From: Planctomycetota bacterium
GTDB taxonomy: Bacteria; Planctomycetota; Phycisphaerae; Phycisphaerales; SM1A02
Length of the DNA stretch: 64,000 bases
NCBI GenBank assembly: GCA_026386795.1
Contig: JAPLMU010000052.1
Span: forward strand, 29,506 to 93,505
Direction: 5' to 3'
The notes under the pieces are model-generated. The model was not told where the DNA came from and searched no databases. It saw nothing but the letters and a program-made list of their open reading frames with translations. Of the stretch, positions 1-10,283 are shown one piece after another (positions within the stretch are counted from its first letter, which is position 1; every line of letters starts with the position of its first letter). The translations under genes and the position numbers were made by a program.

Positions 1-7
1 GGATGGC

Positions 8-1669
8 ATGCGCTTCGATATGACGGCGCTCGCGGTACGGCTCACCGAATTGGATCGGTTGATGCCAGGCTCTCCATTGGGGCAATATGAAGCTGGAAGA
101 TTCTTAGCGCTCGCGCGGCAGTACGAAGAAGCGTCCACCGCACTTGGTGAGGCAGCGAAGCGTGCGCCGGGATGGAGCGCGCCGGTCGCGGAACTTGGCC
201 TGCTTGAAATGCAGGCTGGCCGCGATGCGGAAGCCCTCAAAGCACTGCGCCTCGCTGTATCGCTCGATGCGTTCGACCAGCGAGCGAGGCATAGCCTGAC
301 TCTTGCAGAGGCATTGGCGGATTGGAAGCACTTCGATGGTCAGCACTTTGTGGTGCGTTGCAAGCCGGGAATTGACGAAGCGCTTGCTGCGTGGATGCCA
401 GCAGCGCTTGATGCGATGCACGGAGATATCACAGAATGGCTCGGGCACGTGCCCGGTCGTCCAACAATCATTGAACTGCATCCAGATCACAAGAGCTTTG
501 CTGTTCGCATTACTGGAATGCCGTGGATTCACACGATTGCAGCAAGCACAGGTCCGCTCATTGCACTGGAAGCGCCGCGCGAGGGCGCTCCGCAACTACA
601 TCTTGGCACATTTGACTGGCTAGAAGTATTGCGGCACGAATATGTCCACACAGTCACACTCGAGCAGACGCGCAACCGGATTCCTCATTGGTTTACTGAA
701 GCACTTGCCACACACTTAGAAACGCGACCACGTTCATGGGACAGCGTGTTGCTCTTAGCGCAAGCGTTTGATTCGGGAACACTCTTTGACCTCGACTCCA
801 TTAATCAGGCATTTGTGCGGCCAAAGAAGAAGACAGATCGAACACAGGCATATGCGCAAGGCGCATGGATGGTGGAATTCATTGAGAAGCAATGGGGGCG
901 CGATGCGATTCTCAAGTTGCTTGCGCTGTACCGCGATGGCACAGTGGAGGGCAGGGCATTTGCTGATGTACTTCAGGTTGATAGAGCGGAATTCATGAAG
1001 CGCTTCGGGGCATATGCAGAAAAAGATTTGCGCTCCTGGGGCATGCTGGCCGAGCCGTCAATGGCGATGATGGTTGATGAGGTCCGCGCGGAAACTGGCG
1101 CTGCAGAAGGAGCGGTGGAAATTGATGCTGCGCGGCTTGATGCGCTACTCGTCAAATATCCGGCGCATCCAGACCTTCTGGAGCTCTGGCTGCGGCGGCG
1201 TCTGAAGGGTGATGCTGCCCCCGACGCCGCAGCGCTGGAGCGTTTGGCTGCCTACTCCGCCCTTCGCCCGATCGACCCATGGCCGCACCGCGTGTTAGCC
1301 AAGGCGGCACTCGCAGCCGGTGATTCGGCGGCGGCGGTGCCGCATCTGGAGATCCTCGACAGTTATTCCGATAATGACGCTAATTTTGCCATGGAACTGG
1401 CACGTATTGAGCGGGCACGGAAGAATCTGCCTTTGGCGCTTGAACATGCCACCAAAGCGGCGAGAATTAGGGCGTATGACCCTGCGGCGCGGGAATTCGT
1501 GGCCGCAATTGCCGTTGAAGCAGGAGATTTGCCGACCGCGCGGTTGCATATTCAGGCGCTGACGTTGTTGGAGCCCAATGTCGACCGGCATCGCCAGCGG
1601 TTGGCGAAGGTGGATGAAATGATTGCGAAATTGCCTGCGAAAGAAGCCCCCGCCGCGCGAACGAAGTGA
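8..1669 (+). CDS. TPR-containing putative gluzincin metallopeptidase (peptidase MA-like), possibly truncated at the window's left edge
   Basis: ORF 553 aa; HExxH motif 'LRHEYVHTVTLEQ' followed by 'PHWFTEALATHLE'; TPR-like helices at both ends. Frame is open to the window edge, so the true start may lie upstream. Confidence 0.7.
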   Translation: MRFDMTALAVRLTELDRLMPGSPLGQYEAGRFLALARQYEEASTALGEAAKRAPGWSAPVAELGLLEMQAGRDAEALKALRLAVSLDAFDQRARHSLTLAEALADWKHFDGQHFVVRCKPGIDEALAAWMPAALDAMHGDITEWLGHVPGRPTIIELHPDHKSFAVRITGMPWIHTIAASTGPLIALEAPREGAPQLHLGTFDWLEVLRHEYVHTVTLEQTRNRIPHWFTEALATHLETRPRSWDSVLLLAQAFDSGTLFDLDSINQAFVRPKKKTDRTQAYAQGAWMVEFIEKQWGRDAILKLLALYRDGTVEGRAFADVLQVDRAEFMKRFGAYAEKDLRSWGMLAEPSMAMMVDEVRAETGAAEGAVEIDAARLDALLVKYPAHPDLLELWLRRRLKGDAAPDAAALERLAAYSALRPIDPWPHRVLAKAALAAGDSAAAVPHLEILDSYSDNDANFAMELARIERARKNLPLALEHATKAARIRAYDPAAREFVAAIAVEAGDLPTARLHIQALTLLEPNVDRHRQRLAKVDEMIAKLPAKEAPAARTK

Positions 1670-1778
1670 GTTCCTGATTCGTAGTACAGGCGATCCGTTT
1701 GGATGAACAGCACGACGTGTGCGAACAACGCGTCCGGCACAACAACAGCGACCGTACCCGCCAGCATTGAATCAACGC

Positions 1779-4160
1779 ATGATTACGAAATTGCAGAGAC
1801 TCCCTTGCCAATGGCGCTCCGCTTGCGAATTGATCGCAGTGGCGACGTTCGCATGGATCGCGCCAGCATCGCATGCAGAGATCGTCTTTGCTGAACCTGA
1901 CTTTTATGTTGAGTGCACTCCGTCGCACTATCCGACACGCGCCCGGTTGTTTGACATGGACGGCGACGGAAAGAAAGACTTAGTCCTACCTGGCCGAGAT
2001 ATTGCAAAGTTACTCAATTGGTGCGCCATCAATGCAGATGGCACTCCAGGTCCTTTGCAGACCATCGTTGTTGATGGTCAAGTTGATGACGCGATCGCCG
2101 CCGATATCAATGGTGACGGTGCAGATGAGTTGGTGCTCGTGATTCGTTCATATTCAGGGCGATTGCAGGTGATGCGTCGTGCTGCAAGCGGACTCATGGG
2201 GGCAGCGGAACTCATACAACTCGATCGTGAGCCGAGGTCAATCGCCAAGGGCGACTTTGATGGCGACGGCGACATTGACTTTGCAGTTTCTTGCTATGGA
2301 AGTGAGCACATCGCGATCCTTCGCAATAACGGTGCCGGAAGTTTCACTGTCTCGCAGCGCATTCGAGTGGATGGGTGGAGCGGCGGCATCCCGGGGCCGC
2401 AAGATGTGCTCGCGGGCGATCTCAACGCCGACGGTCGCACCGACCTCGTTGTTGGATGTATCGGCACGCGGCGTTTTGATGTGTTCTTTGGGCAGGCTGG
2501 TGGAACCTTTCTTCCTCCCACCTCTTGGCTTGCGCCAGACTTCACGGGCATTACTCAGCCGGCCATAGTCACCTTCGACCTTGGCGATGTAGACGGCGAT
2601 GGCGACTTGGACATCCTTGCGCCACTCTTGTCCACAACTCCCGCGCAGCCCATGGTGATCTTTCGAAATGATGGCGCGGGCGGATTTGGTAATGCAGTGA
2701 AGGCAGGCGAAATAACGGGCGGCTATCACTGGGCCGCGCTGCTCGCGGACTTTGACGGCGACGGCGATCTTGACGCAGTCACGAGCACAGTGCTTGGCGG
2801 AAACATCTTGGTGTGGCGAAACGATTCAACCCCCGCGGGTATCGCCTTTGCGGCGCCCATCTCGCTTGGTTATTCCAGTTTCGCGCGGCACTTTCTTGCG
2901 GTGAATATTGATGGCGACTGCGATCTCGATCTGATCGAGGCAGACATCGCTGGGCAGTACGCGCTTGGCTATCGAAATCTTCGTAATTGCGGCGGTGGTG
3001 CATTTACCACTGGGCATCAGAAGCGGACGAAATCCGAGCCGGCGGTGTTGGCAACGGAGTACTCCATCGGCGATTCCCCGGCGTGTGTCATTGCACGTCA
3101 ATTAGCGGGATTTGGTCCTGATCCGGGCGCATTGCCTGCCTCAGCATCGCTCGTTCCGCCGCCCGCATGTGGACCAAGTGGTGGTGGCGGTCGATGCGAT
3201 GAGGTGCATGCGAATCCGGGCTGCTTCACCACGCCATGCTGTGATGCGGTGTGCAGTCTTTCGCCCGATTGTTGCACTGTGACTTGGGATCAAGTGTGCG
3301 TTGACCTTGCCGATGCGGAATGCAATGGTCTTGTGTGTCCCACATACGGTCCGTGCAATGTTGTGCATGCCGATCCCGGCTGTGAGGATCCGGATTGCTG
3401 CGGTCGTGTCACGCCTCTCGATGGATATTGCGATGGCGCAACATGGGATTGGGTGTGCGTTGCTCGAGCGGCAGCGTTGTGTGGTCTTCCGCCCTGCACA
3501 GTCACTATTCCTGTCGGCGCGCGCCCGAATGACGAGCTCTGCTATCTCCACACAAACGATGGAGCCACACGATTCGGATACGTCTCGCAATTGCTAGTCG
3601 GTCAGACTGTAGCGGGGACTTGCACTACTGGTTCACCACGCGATACAGACTGGTACACCCTCGGTGGCGGCACCGGTTCGAGAGTCATTCGCCTCACACT
3701 TGATGCGGAGTTCCCCGCTGAATTGCATCTGATGCGCGGGCCTATGAGTGGTCCCTTGGAGACGCGCTCGATCATGTTCGGCGGTCGATGCTCGCCAATT
3801 GTGCAACAGGTAACGATCACTGGTGGTCCGTGGTATGCGGTGGTTACATTAGGGATGGATGTTGGTCCAATTCGAAGCGGTGAGCCGTGCACCGAGCCAG
3901 ACCCAGCGAATCCGCCGCCACCTGATGATCCACCCGTGCTTCCTGGATTTGATGGAAACAACTACTGGCTCCGGCATGAGTGCCTCTCATGCGCTCCGAT
4001 TGCAGATCTCAATCAGGACGGCTTTGTAAATGGCGCCGACCTAGGAATCCTGTTGGGCGAGTTTGGAACGACGCATCCGCTCATCGGTGACCTGAATTTC
4101 GACGGACAGGTGAATGGTGCCGATTTGGGGCTGCTGCTCGGGCTTTGGTCTCAGGGGTAG
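1779..4160 (+). CDS. Secreted FG-GAP/VCBS-repeat protein with Cys-rich repeats and C-terminal dockerin-like EF-hand pair
   Basis: Repeats such as '[16 protein letters not shown]', '[14 protein letters not shown]', '[13 protein letters not shown]'; C-term '[21 protein letters not shown]...[20 protein letters not shown]'. The ORF track opens at 1719; the ATG at 1779 (MITKLQRL) precedes a signal-like segment and is preferred. Confidence 0.8.
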   Translation: [793 protein letters not shown]

Positions 4161-4227
4161 CCCATCTGATTGGTCTGAATGCACCACTATTGTTGGATTT
4201 TCTGAAGATTTGTGCTAGGTTTCACCT

Positions 4228-5265
4228 ATGACCAAAATGCTATCAACCGTGATTGTCACTGGCATTCTGTTCATGGCCGGTAGTTCCGCCAACGCCACCG
4301 AGACGAGATGGAATTGCACTGTTGCGCCGGCGAGTACCTACTCGCAACAGACGCTCATTCAAATTCCGCTTGTTGGTACTTGGATTGGAAATTACGTTGC
4401 TGTCACCAACGAAACCGGCACGCGCACGCTGCCCGGCCTCTTTGGGGGCTCCGGCAATAACGCGATTCCATTTTCATCCACGGTGAAGCCAAAGGTGACT
4501 ATTACCAATACGCACCCAACGGGAGCGTTTCAGTTTGGCTTCAATCCAGCAACAGGCATTATTGATGTCACGAACCTTCTCGTCGATACGCTCGCTGGTC
4601 AGACCGGAACGATCAGCACCTCGATGCTCCTCACTTACTCATCGTTTCACACTGCGCAGCCGACGTCGACTTTCATTGGATTGACCAATGTGGATATTCC
4701 GGTTGATAGCGGATCATTGACCGCGGCGACTGCCACGCAGTCTGGTCCTGCGATTGGTGCCGCAACACTCAATACGGACGGAACATGGGCGTTCGCCGTG
4801 ACCGTTCCAGTGATGGTCTCAGTGTCCGGGACGGCGCTTGCACAGCCATTCACCAACAGCTCGCCCGCGGCAATGGCTTTGACTGGGACATTCACCATCG
4901 TTGGCAACACCATCAGCCTCACGTCGCAGGGTTCCATCAATGAGACGGTGCCAGTTCCTGCGCCCCCGCCGTTGGTAAGTGCGCCGTTTGACCTTCCAAC
5001 CGTCTTTCCTTCTGGCCAGGTGGCTCACCTACTGATTAGCGGCACGTTCTCCGATGGAACAAGCGCCACCGTTGGAACTTCCAGCTTGGTCATGAATGGA
5101 ATCCCCGCCCCGATCGTTGGCGACATCAACCACGACGGCGTTGTGGATGGAGCCGATCTCGGTCTGTTACTTTCCGGTTGGGGTCAACCAGGACCAACGG
5201 ATTTGAACAACGACGGCACCACGAATGGTGCGGACCTTGGGTTGCTTCTGTCGCACTGGAGTTGA
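4228..5265 (+). CDS. Secreted protein with C-terminal dockerin-like EF-hand pair
   Basis: N-terminal signal peptide '[23 protein letters not shown]'; C-term '[21 protein letters not shown]...[21 protein letters not shown]'. Confidence 0.75.
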   Translation: [345 protein letters not shown]

Positions 5266-5279
5266 GTTGGTAGCGCCTA

Positions 5280-6260
5280 TCAGGCTGGCAGTGCTGACCA
5301 CGGTAGGTGCATCAAGTCAACATTCCCTCCGCAGAGAACACACACCGTAGGCGCGTTCATGTTGCCCCCAGTACGACCAGCGAGGATTGCTGCAACACCC
5401 ACCGCTGCGCTCGGCTCAATGACCAACTGGGCGCGCGTGAAGATGATGCGCATGGCGGCAATGATTTCGTCCTCGGAAACCAACGCAATGTCATCCACGA
5501 GGTCTCGGATGACGGGGAACGTGAGTTCACCAAGCGATGTTCGCAGACCATCGGCAATAGTCACGGGCGGTCGTTGCGGAGCACGCCTTCCGGTGCGCTT
5601 CGACTCGGCGGCATCACCGGCGAGTTCTGGTTCCGCGCCAATGATTCGAATGTCTGGTCGCAAAGCACGAGCAGCGATCGCCATTCCGGCAAGCATGCCG
5701 CCGCCGCCGACGGGAATCACCAGCGTGCCGGCGTTCGGAATCTGCTCCAGAATTTCCAGTGCGATTGTTCCCTGTCCAGCCATGACCCATGGGTGGTCAA
5801 AGGGGGGCACCATAGTGGCCCCAGTGCGCGCCTGAACTTCGGCAGCCATCGCCTCGCGCTCTGCTCCAGAATTTCCACAGGTGACCACATGCGCGCCCGC
5901 TCGCACGACGGCTGCGCGCTTGGATGGCGAGGCGTTCTCAGGCATAACGACGTGCGCTGGCATGCTTCGCTCCGCCGCTGCTGTGGCAAGCGCTAATGCG
6001 TGATTGCCTGAACTATGAGTGACCACGCCGCGCGGGGCATCGGCCTCCAGAATGCTGCGAACCGCGTTGGTTGCCCCGCGAATCTTGAAACTTCCGGTGC
6101 GCTGCATGGACTCGCACTTCAATACCACTGTCCGCCCGGTTAACTCCTGCAGTGCATCGCTGTTGATGGCGGGCGTTCGCCATACGTGCGACGCGATCCG
6201 ATCGGCTGCCGCAGTGACATCCGCGAGAGTGATTGCGTACGGGCTATCCGGCTTACTCAT
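5280..6260 (-). CDS. PLP-dependent threonine/serine dehydratase family protein
   Basis: 'LKCESMQRTGSFKIRGATNAV' PLP-lysine region, 'SSGNHALALATAA', 'PVGGGGMLAGMAIAA'. Start set at MSKPDSPY (6260); the longer ORF to 6455 overlaps the upstream gene. Confidence 0.85.
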   Translation of the reverse strand: MSKPDSPYAITLADVTAAADRIASHVWRTPAINSDALQELTGRTVVLKCESMQRTGSFKIRGATNAVRSILEADAPRGVVTHSSGNHALALATAAAERSMPAHVVMPENASPSKRAAVVRAGAHVVTCGNSGAEREAMAAEVQARTGATMVPPFDHPWVMAGQGTIALEILEQIPNAGTLVIPVGGGGMLAGMAIAARALRPDIRIIGAEPELAGDAAESKRTGRRAPQRPPVTIADGLRTSLGELTFPVIRDLVDDIALVSEDEIIAAMRIIFTRAQLVIEPSAAVGVAAILAGRTGGNMNAPTVCVLCGGNVDLMHLPWSALPA

Positions 6261-6766
6261 GGCGTTGCTTGCGCGAGTTGTTCGCGCCGCCACACGATCC
6301 AACTTGAGTCTGGAAGTGAGTGCCCCATCTGTCGGAACATGAATGAAATCTGTGCGTTGTGATACAGCGCATGTGTTGGCAGTTGCACCAAGACATCGCG
6401 GGCGAGCTGGCGGAACTCCTTGCCGTCTCGAACACGAACGACGACGCGATTGCATTCGGCGTCCGTCAATTGATGGAGATATTCATCCCACCGCCCGCGG
6501 ATCAATGGCCACGCTGTCCGAATCGCGGCGATGGTTGGAAACTCATTGGGAGAAGCCATTGTTGCGGTTGCATCGCCTTGTAGAGCGCCGATCCAAATCC
6601 GCTCCGCTCCCATCAAGTGCGTCAATGTGCCGTGAATGCTTCCGCATCCAATCGGGAAGTCCCGCCGGAAGTCGGTTTCAGGCAAGGCAGCGGCGGCATC
6701 AAGGGTGCGCCCGGTGAGCCAACGCATCCAAGTGTGTGTTTCACGAATGAGTGTGATACTGTCCAT
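6257..6766 (-). CDS. DinB-like / damage-inducible four-helix family protein
   Basis: 169 aa; 'GSIHGTLTHLMGAERIWIGAL', 'RDVLVQLPTHALYHNAQISFMFRQMG' typical of DinB/YfiT-like proteins; 4-bp overlap with the dehydratase. Confidence 0.75.
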   Translation of the reverse strand: MDSITLIRETHTWMRWLTGRTLDAAAALPETDFRRDFPIGCGSIHGTLTHLMGAERIWIGALQGDATATMASPNEFPTIAAIRTAWPLIRGRWDEYLHQLTDAECNRVVVRVRDGKEFRQLARDVLVQLPTHALYHNAQISFMFRQMGHSLPDSSWIVWRREQLAQATP

Positions 6767-6823
6767 GCGACAAACGATAGCCGCAATGTGCGTAGCCGCG
6801 CGCCAAGCATCTTCGGCGCAGTA

Positions 6824-7777
6824 TCACTCCGCGTCCGCAGTGCCCCATGAGAAGTGCTGTCGATACAACTTTCTATGGATGGAAATCTCAATCCAATGGA
6901 CGCCAGGCGTCGCGAGGATTTTCATTCGCAGCTCGTCAAAGTGAGCGTCGTCGCGGACGTTGAATTCCGCCGCAATCTGGAACCGCCCGCTCACTATGCT
7001 AAGAAACGATAGTTCTGGCAGTTTGGCGAGTTCAGCGGCCAACTCGCGCGTTGGAATACTGGTGATGATGTTCACGAGCCCAGAGAGATTCATCGCAATA
7101 CGCGTTGGATCTGGAAGTGTGATGACACGGAGGACTTGGTCACTCATGAGCTTGCGTAATCGATCAGCTGCACTCGTAGCAGAAATGTTCGTGCGAAGCG
7201 CGATATCAGTGAATGACATGCGCGCATCCTGTTGGACGTGGCGAATGATCTGTCGATCAGTGCGGTCGATGTTGCGGGGCTCGCTCTGCGCGATGGGTGA
7301 CGGGTGACCACGTTGCGCGTCGGGAAACTCAAGGACAATATGTAGCTCGGAGTCGTGGATCAATCGGTCGGCAACAATGGCATGATCGATGAGCGAGACC
7401 ATTTCGATCGAGTCGCGCGCTGTTCCGTAAACAATTAAGTCCCACACTCCTAGTGCGGCACTGATGTACGAGAATTGCGGGTGCGCTAGGAGACTCGCGG
7501 CGGCTGCATCGGTGCTGCCATTGACGCGGAGATATGCCATGAACTGTGTCTGTAGCCCGAGGAATTCCGGCGGTACGAAGCCAAGTACCCGAACCGACTT
7601 CTCTTCAATTAAGCGCGCAAGGCGCCGGCTGACATTTGCCTCTGAGATGCCGGTTTGTTGCGCGAGCTCGCGTCCAGAGGCGCGACCATCAAGTTGCAGG
7701 ATTCCAATGATCTTCCGATCCGCTTCGTCGAGTGGTGGAAGTGAAGGGTCTGAAAAGCGTGGCGGGCTGTGAAGCAT
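6824..7777 (-). CDS. Lrp/AsnC-family regulator with two tandem Lrp-type modules
   Basis: Two AsnC-type HTH segments: 'DEADRKIIGILQLDGRASGRELAQQTGISEANVSRRLARL' and 'DRTDRQIIRHVQQDARMSFTDIALRTNISATSAADRLRKL'. Confidence 0.85.
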   Translation of the reverse strand: MLHSPPRFSDPSLPPLDEADRKIIGILQLDGRASGRELAQQTGISEANVSRRLARLIEEKSVRVLGFVPPEFLGLQTQFMAYLRVNGSTDAAAASLLAHPQFSYISAALGVWDLIVYGTARDSIEMVSLIDHAIVADRLIHDSELHIVLEFPDAQRGHPSPIAQSEPRNIDRTDRQIIRHVQQDARMSFTDIALRTNISATSAADRLRKLMSDQVLRVITLPDPTRIAMNLSGLVNIITSIPTRELAAELAKLPELSFLSIVSGRFQIAAEFNVRDDAHFDELRMKILATPGVHWIEISIHRKLYRQHFSWGTADAE

Positions 7778-8172
7778 GGTGTTGGGGGATTGAGCAACGG
7801 GTCCACTGCCAGGCGCGAAACTCGTCCGCGATTGCGGACGCTGCGCTGGCCCCCGGAATTTTTTGCACTTGATACGAATGCAAGTGCTCGAAATGCCCCC
7901 ACTGGATTTCTCCAGCTCCCCGGACGTGGAATACCGTGACCATCAACCGACACCAATAAACACCTATCAAAGCACACAAATTCGACCTCGCCTCGTCACA
8001 TGGAGGCTTTCTTAAGAAGCACGAATTGTGCGTATCGGACGTATGCGAAAGGCACTTGAAGTCTATTCCTATCTGGATAGATGTCAAATTGCAAAGCGTA
8101 ATACCCTTGATAATTGCGCATTCAAGCGTGACTCGTGACCCATCCAACGTGACCTGAGGCATAGACTTTGGT

Positions 8173-8261
8173 CATTCGCTCGGGGCGCGGCCGCACTGGT
8201 GGTCCGCTGAGAAGTACCCGCGGAACCTGACCCGGTTCGTACCGGCGTAGGGAAGCGAATA
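8173..8261 (+). promoter_or_regulatory. TPP (THI-box) riboswitch aptamer upstream of thiC
   Basis: Contains 'CTGAGA...ACCTGA...GTACCGGCGTAGGGAA' THI-box core; P1 ATTCGCT (8174-8180) pairs with AGCGAAT (8254-8260); immediately upstream of thiC. Confidence 0.93.
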
Positions 8262-8356
8262 GCAGTTTCCGCACGCACGCGGGTTGCTATTCATCCTCAT
8301 GCTGGTTTGTCTCGCGGTGAGTGTCGCTTGACCACCATTTCCATGAGGATGAACAC

Positions 8357-10246
8357 ATGATCAGCACCGCAACTGGATACGCCCTTCCCCTTCATGGGGC
8401 ATTCAACCCATCAACCGACGCGCAGGGCACATCGCCTGGAAGCTTTGCGCGGAGTTCTGACATTGGCGGTCCATTGGCCTTCAGTTCACCGGACACGCCC
8501 GGGATGCCTGCGCCAAGTAGTCAAACGGCGTGGGATTTCTTGCCATCAGGGTGGTCATATACGCGCCTGTCCGCGCCCACAACTGGAGGCGCCACCAACG
8601 GCACCCATGGCGCCTCGCATAGTTCGGTGGACTTTGTCAGTGCGCGCGGTGAGTGGATGCGTGTTGCTCACCCCAAGGGGTTTGTGCCAATCACACAACT
8701 CGAAAGCGCACGGCTTGGCATCATCACCGCACAGATGCGTCGCGTGGCAGAGCGCGAGCCGCACCTGTCCGCTGTACAGGTGCGCGACGAGATTGCCGCT
8801 GGTCGCATGGTGATTCCCGCGAACATTGCACACCTTGGCTATGGACTTGATCCGATGGCGATCGGGCGTGCATCGAAGACGAAAATCAATGCCAACATGG
8901 GTGCGTCCCCAGTTTCAAGCGGTACGCATGAAGAGGTGGAAAAGCTGAAATGGGCTGAGAAATGGGGCGCGGATACGGTCATGGACCTTTCCACCGGCGG
9001 CAACCTTGATGAATGCCGCGACGCGTTGATTCGCAATAGCACGGTACCGATCGGCACTGTCCCGATCTATTCGATGATCATTGGGCGCAAGCTAGAAGAC
9101 TTGGACGAGTCCATGATCCTGGAGACGCTTGAGCACCAGGCTCGGCAGGGTGTTGACTACTTCACCATTCATGCCGGCGTGCTGCGCGAGCACTTGCCAT
9201 TCATCAAGCGGCGCCTGATTGGAATTGTCAGCCGCGGTGGATCGCTACTAGCAAAGTGGATGCTGGTGAACAACAAGCAGAATCCAATGTATGACGGTTG
9301 GGAGCGAATCTGCGAAGTGCTGCGCCGGCATGATGTCACCTTCTCAATTGGTGATGGCCTTCGACCTGGCGGACTGGCCGACGCCACGGATCGCGCGCAG
9401 TTGGCGGAGTTGGAGACCATTGGTGAACTCACCGAGCGCGCGTGGCGCATGGGCGTGCAAGTCATGGTTGAGGGGCCAGGGCATGTGCCGTTCGATCAGA
9501 TTGAATTCAACATGAAATTGCAGCGCACGCTTTGTCACGGCGCGCCGTTCTATGTACTTGGTCCGCTCGTCACAGACATCTTTCCGGGCTATGACCACAT
9601 CACAAGTTGCATCGGCGCCACTGCCGCGGGCTATCACGGCGCCAGCATGCTTTGCTACGTGACTCCCAAAGAGCACTTAGGCCTGCCGAAGAAGGATGAC
9701 GTGAAACAAGGCTGTATTGCCTACAAAATTGCGGCTCACGCAGCAGATGTGGCGCTCGGCATTCCAGGCGCGCGCGATCGTGATGATGAACTCACCAAAG
9801 CCCGCGCCGCGTTGAATTGGGAGAAGCACTTTGAGTTGAGCTTTGACCCAGACACAGCCCGCGCGTACCACGATGAGGACCTTGATGTTGATACAGACTT
9901 TTGCGCCATGTGCGGGCACGACTGGTGCAGCGTGCGCATCAGCAAGGAGATTCAAGAATTCGCCAGCGGCAAGGATGAGGAGTACCAGCGCGGCAAGCCG
10001 GTGAAGAGTGCCGCACTGAGCGCGGAGCAGCAGGAGATACTTACGAAGCGCGGCGTATTGAGTCCCGACGAGATTCACAAGCTTGCTTCAAAGACGCGTA
10101 AGGCAGTAGGCGCTGAAGAGGGCAAGGCAAATTGCCACAGCGACTATGTCGATCCCGACGCGGCGAAGGAAGTGCAAGGTGCCAAGCTGGTGCAATTGAA
10201 CACTGCTCCAGCACACAACCTTTCAACTCATGACTCGGTGATTTGA
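8357..10246 (+). CDS. thiC: Phosphomethylpyrimidine synthase
   Basis: '[44 protein letters not shown]', C-terminal Fe-S motif '[12 protein letters not shown]'. ATG at 8357 follows the SD-like GAGGA; the ORF track gives a GTG at 8321. Confidence 0.97.
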   Translation: MISTATGYALPLHGAFNPSTDAQGTSPGSFARSSDIGGPLAFSSPDTPGMPAPSSQTAWDFLPSGWSYTRLSAPTTGGATNGTHGASHSSVDFVSARGEWMRVAHPKGFVPITQLESARLGIITAQMRRVAEREPHLSAVQVRDEIAAGRMVIPANIAHLGYGLDPMAIGRASKTKINANMGASPVSSGTHEEVEKLKWAEKWGADTVMDLSTGGNLDECRDALIRNSTVPIGTVPIYSMIIGRKLEDLDESMILETLEHQARQGVDYFTIHAGVLREHLPFIKRRLIGIVSRGGSLLAKWMLVNNKQNPMYDGWERICEVLRRHDVTFSIGDGLRPGGLADATDRAQLAELETIGELTERAWRMGVQVMVEGPGHVPFDQIEFNMKLQRTLCHGAPFYVLGPLVTDIFPGYDHITSCIGATAAGYHGASMLCYVTPKEHLGLPKKDDVKQGCIAYKIAAHAADVALGIPGARDRDDELTKARAALNWEKHFELSFDPDTARAYHDEDLDVDTDFCAMCGHDWCSVRISKEIQEFASGKDEEYQRGKPVKSAALSAEQQEILTKRGVLSPDEIHKLASKTRKAVGAEEGKANCHSDYVDPDAAKEVQGAKLVQLNTAPAHNLSTHDSVI

Positions 10247-10283
10247 TATTTCATCGCTAGCAGCCGATGTTTCTCAGCGCTGA

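Noticed and set aside
5307-5996. 229-aa plus-strand ORF
   Set aside because: Antisense to the PLP-dependent dehydratase.
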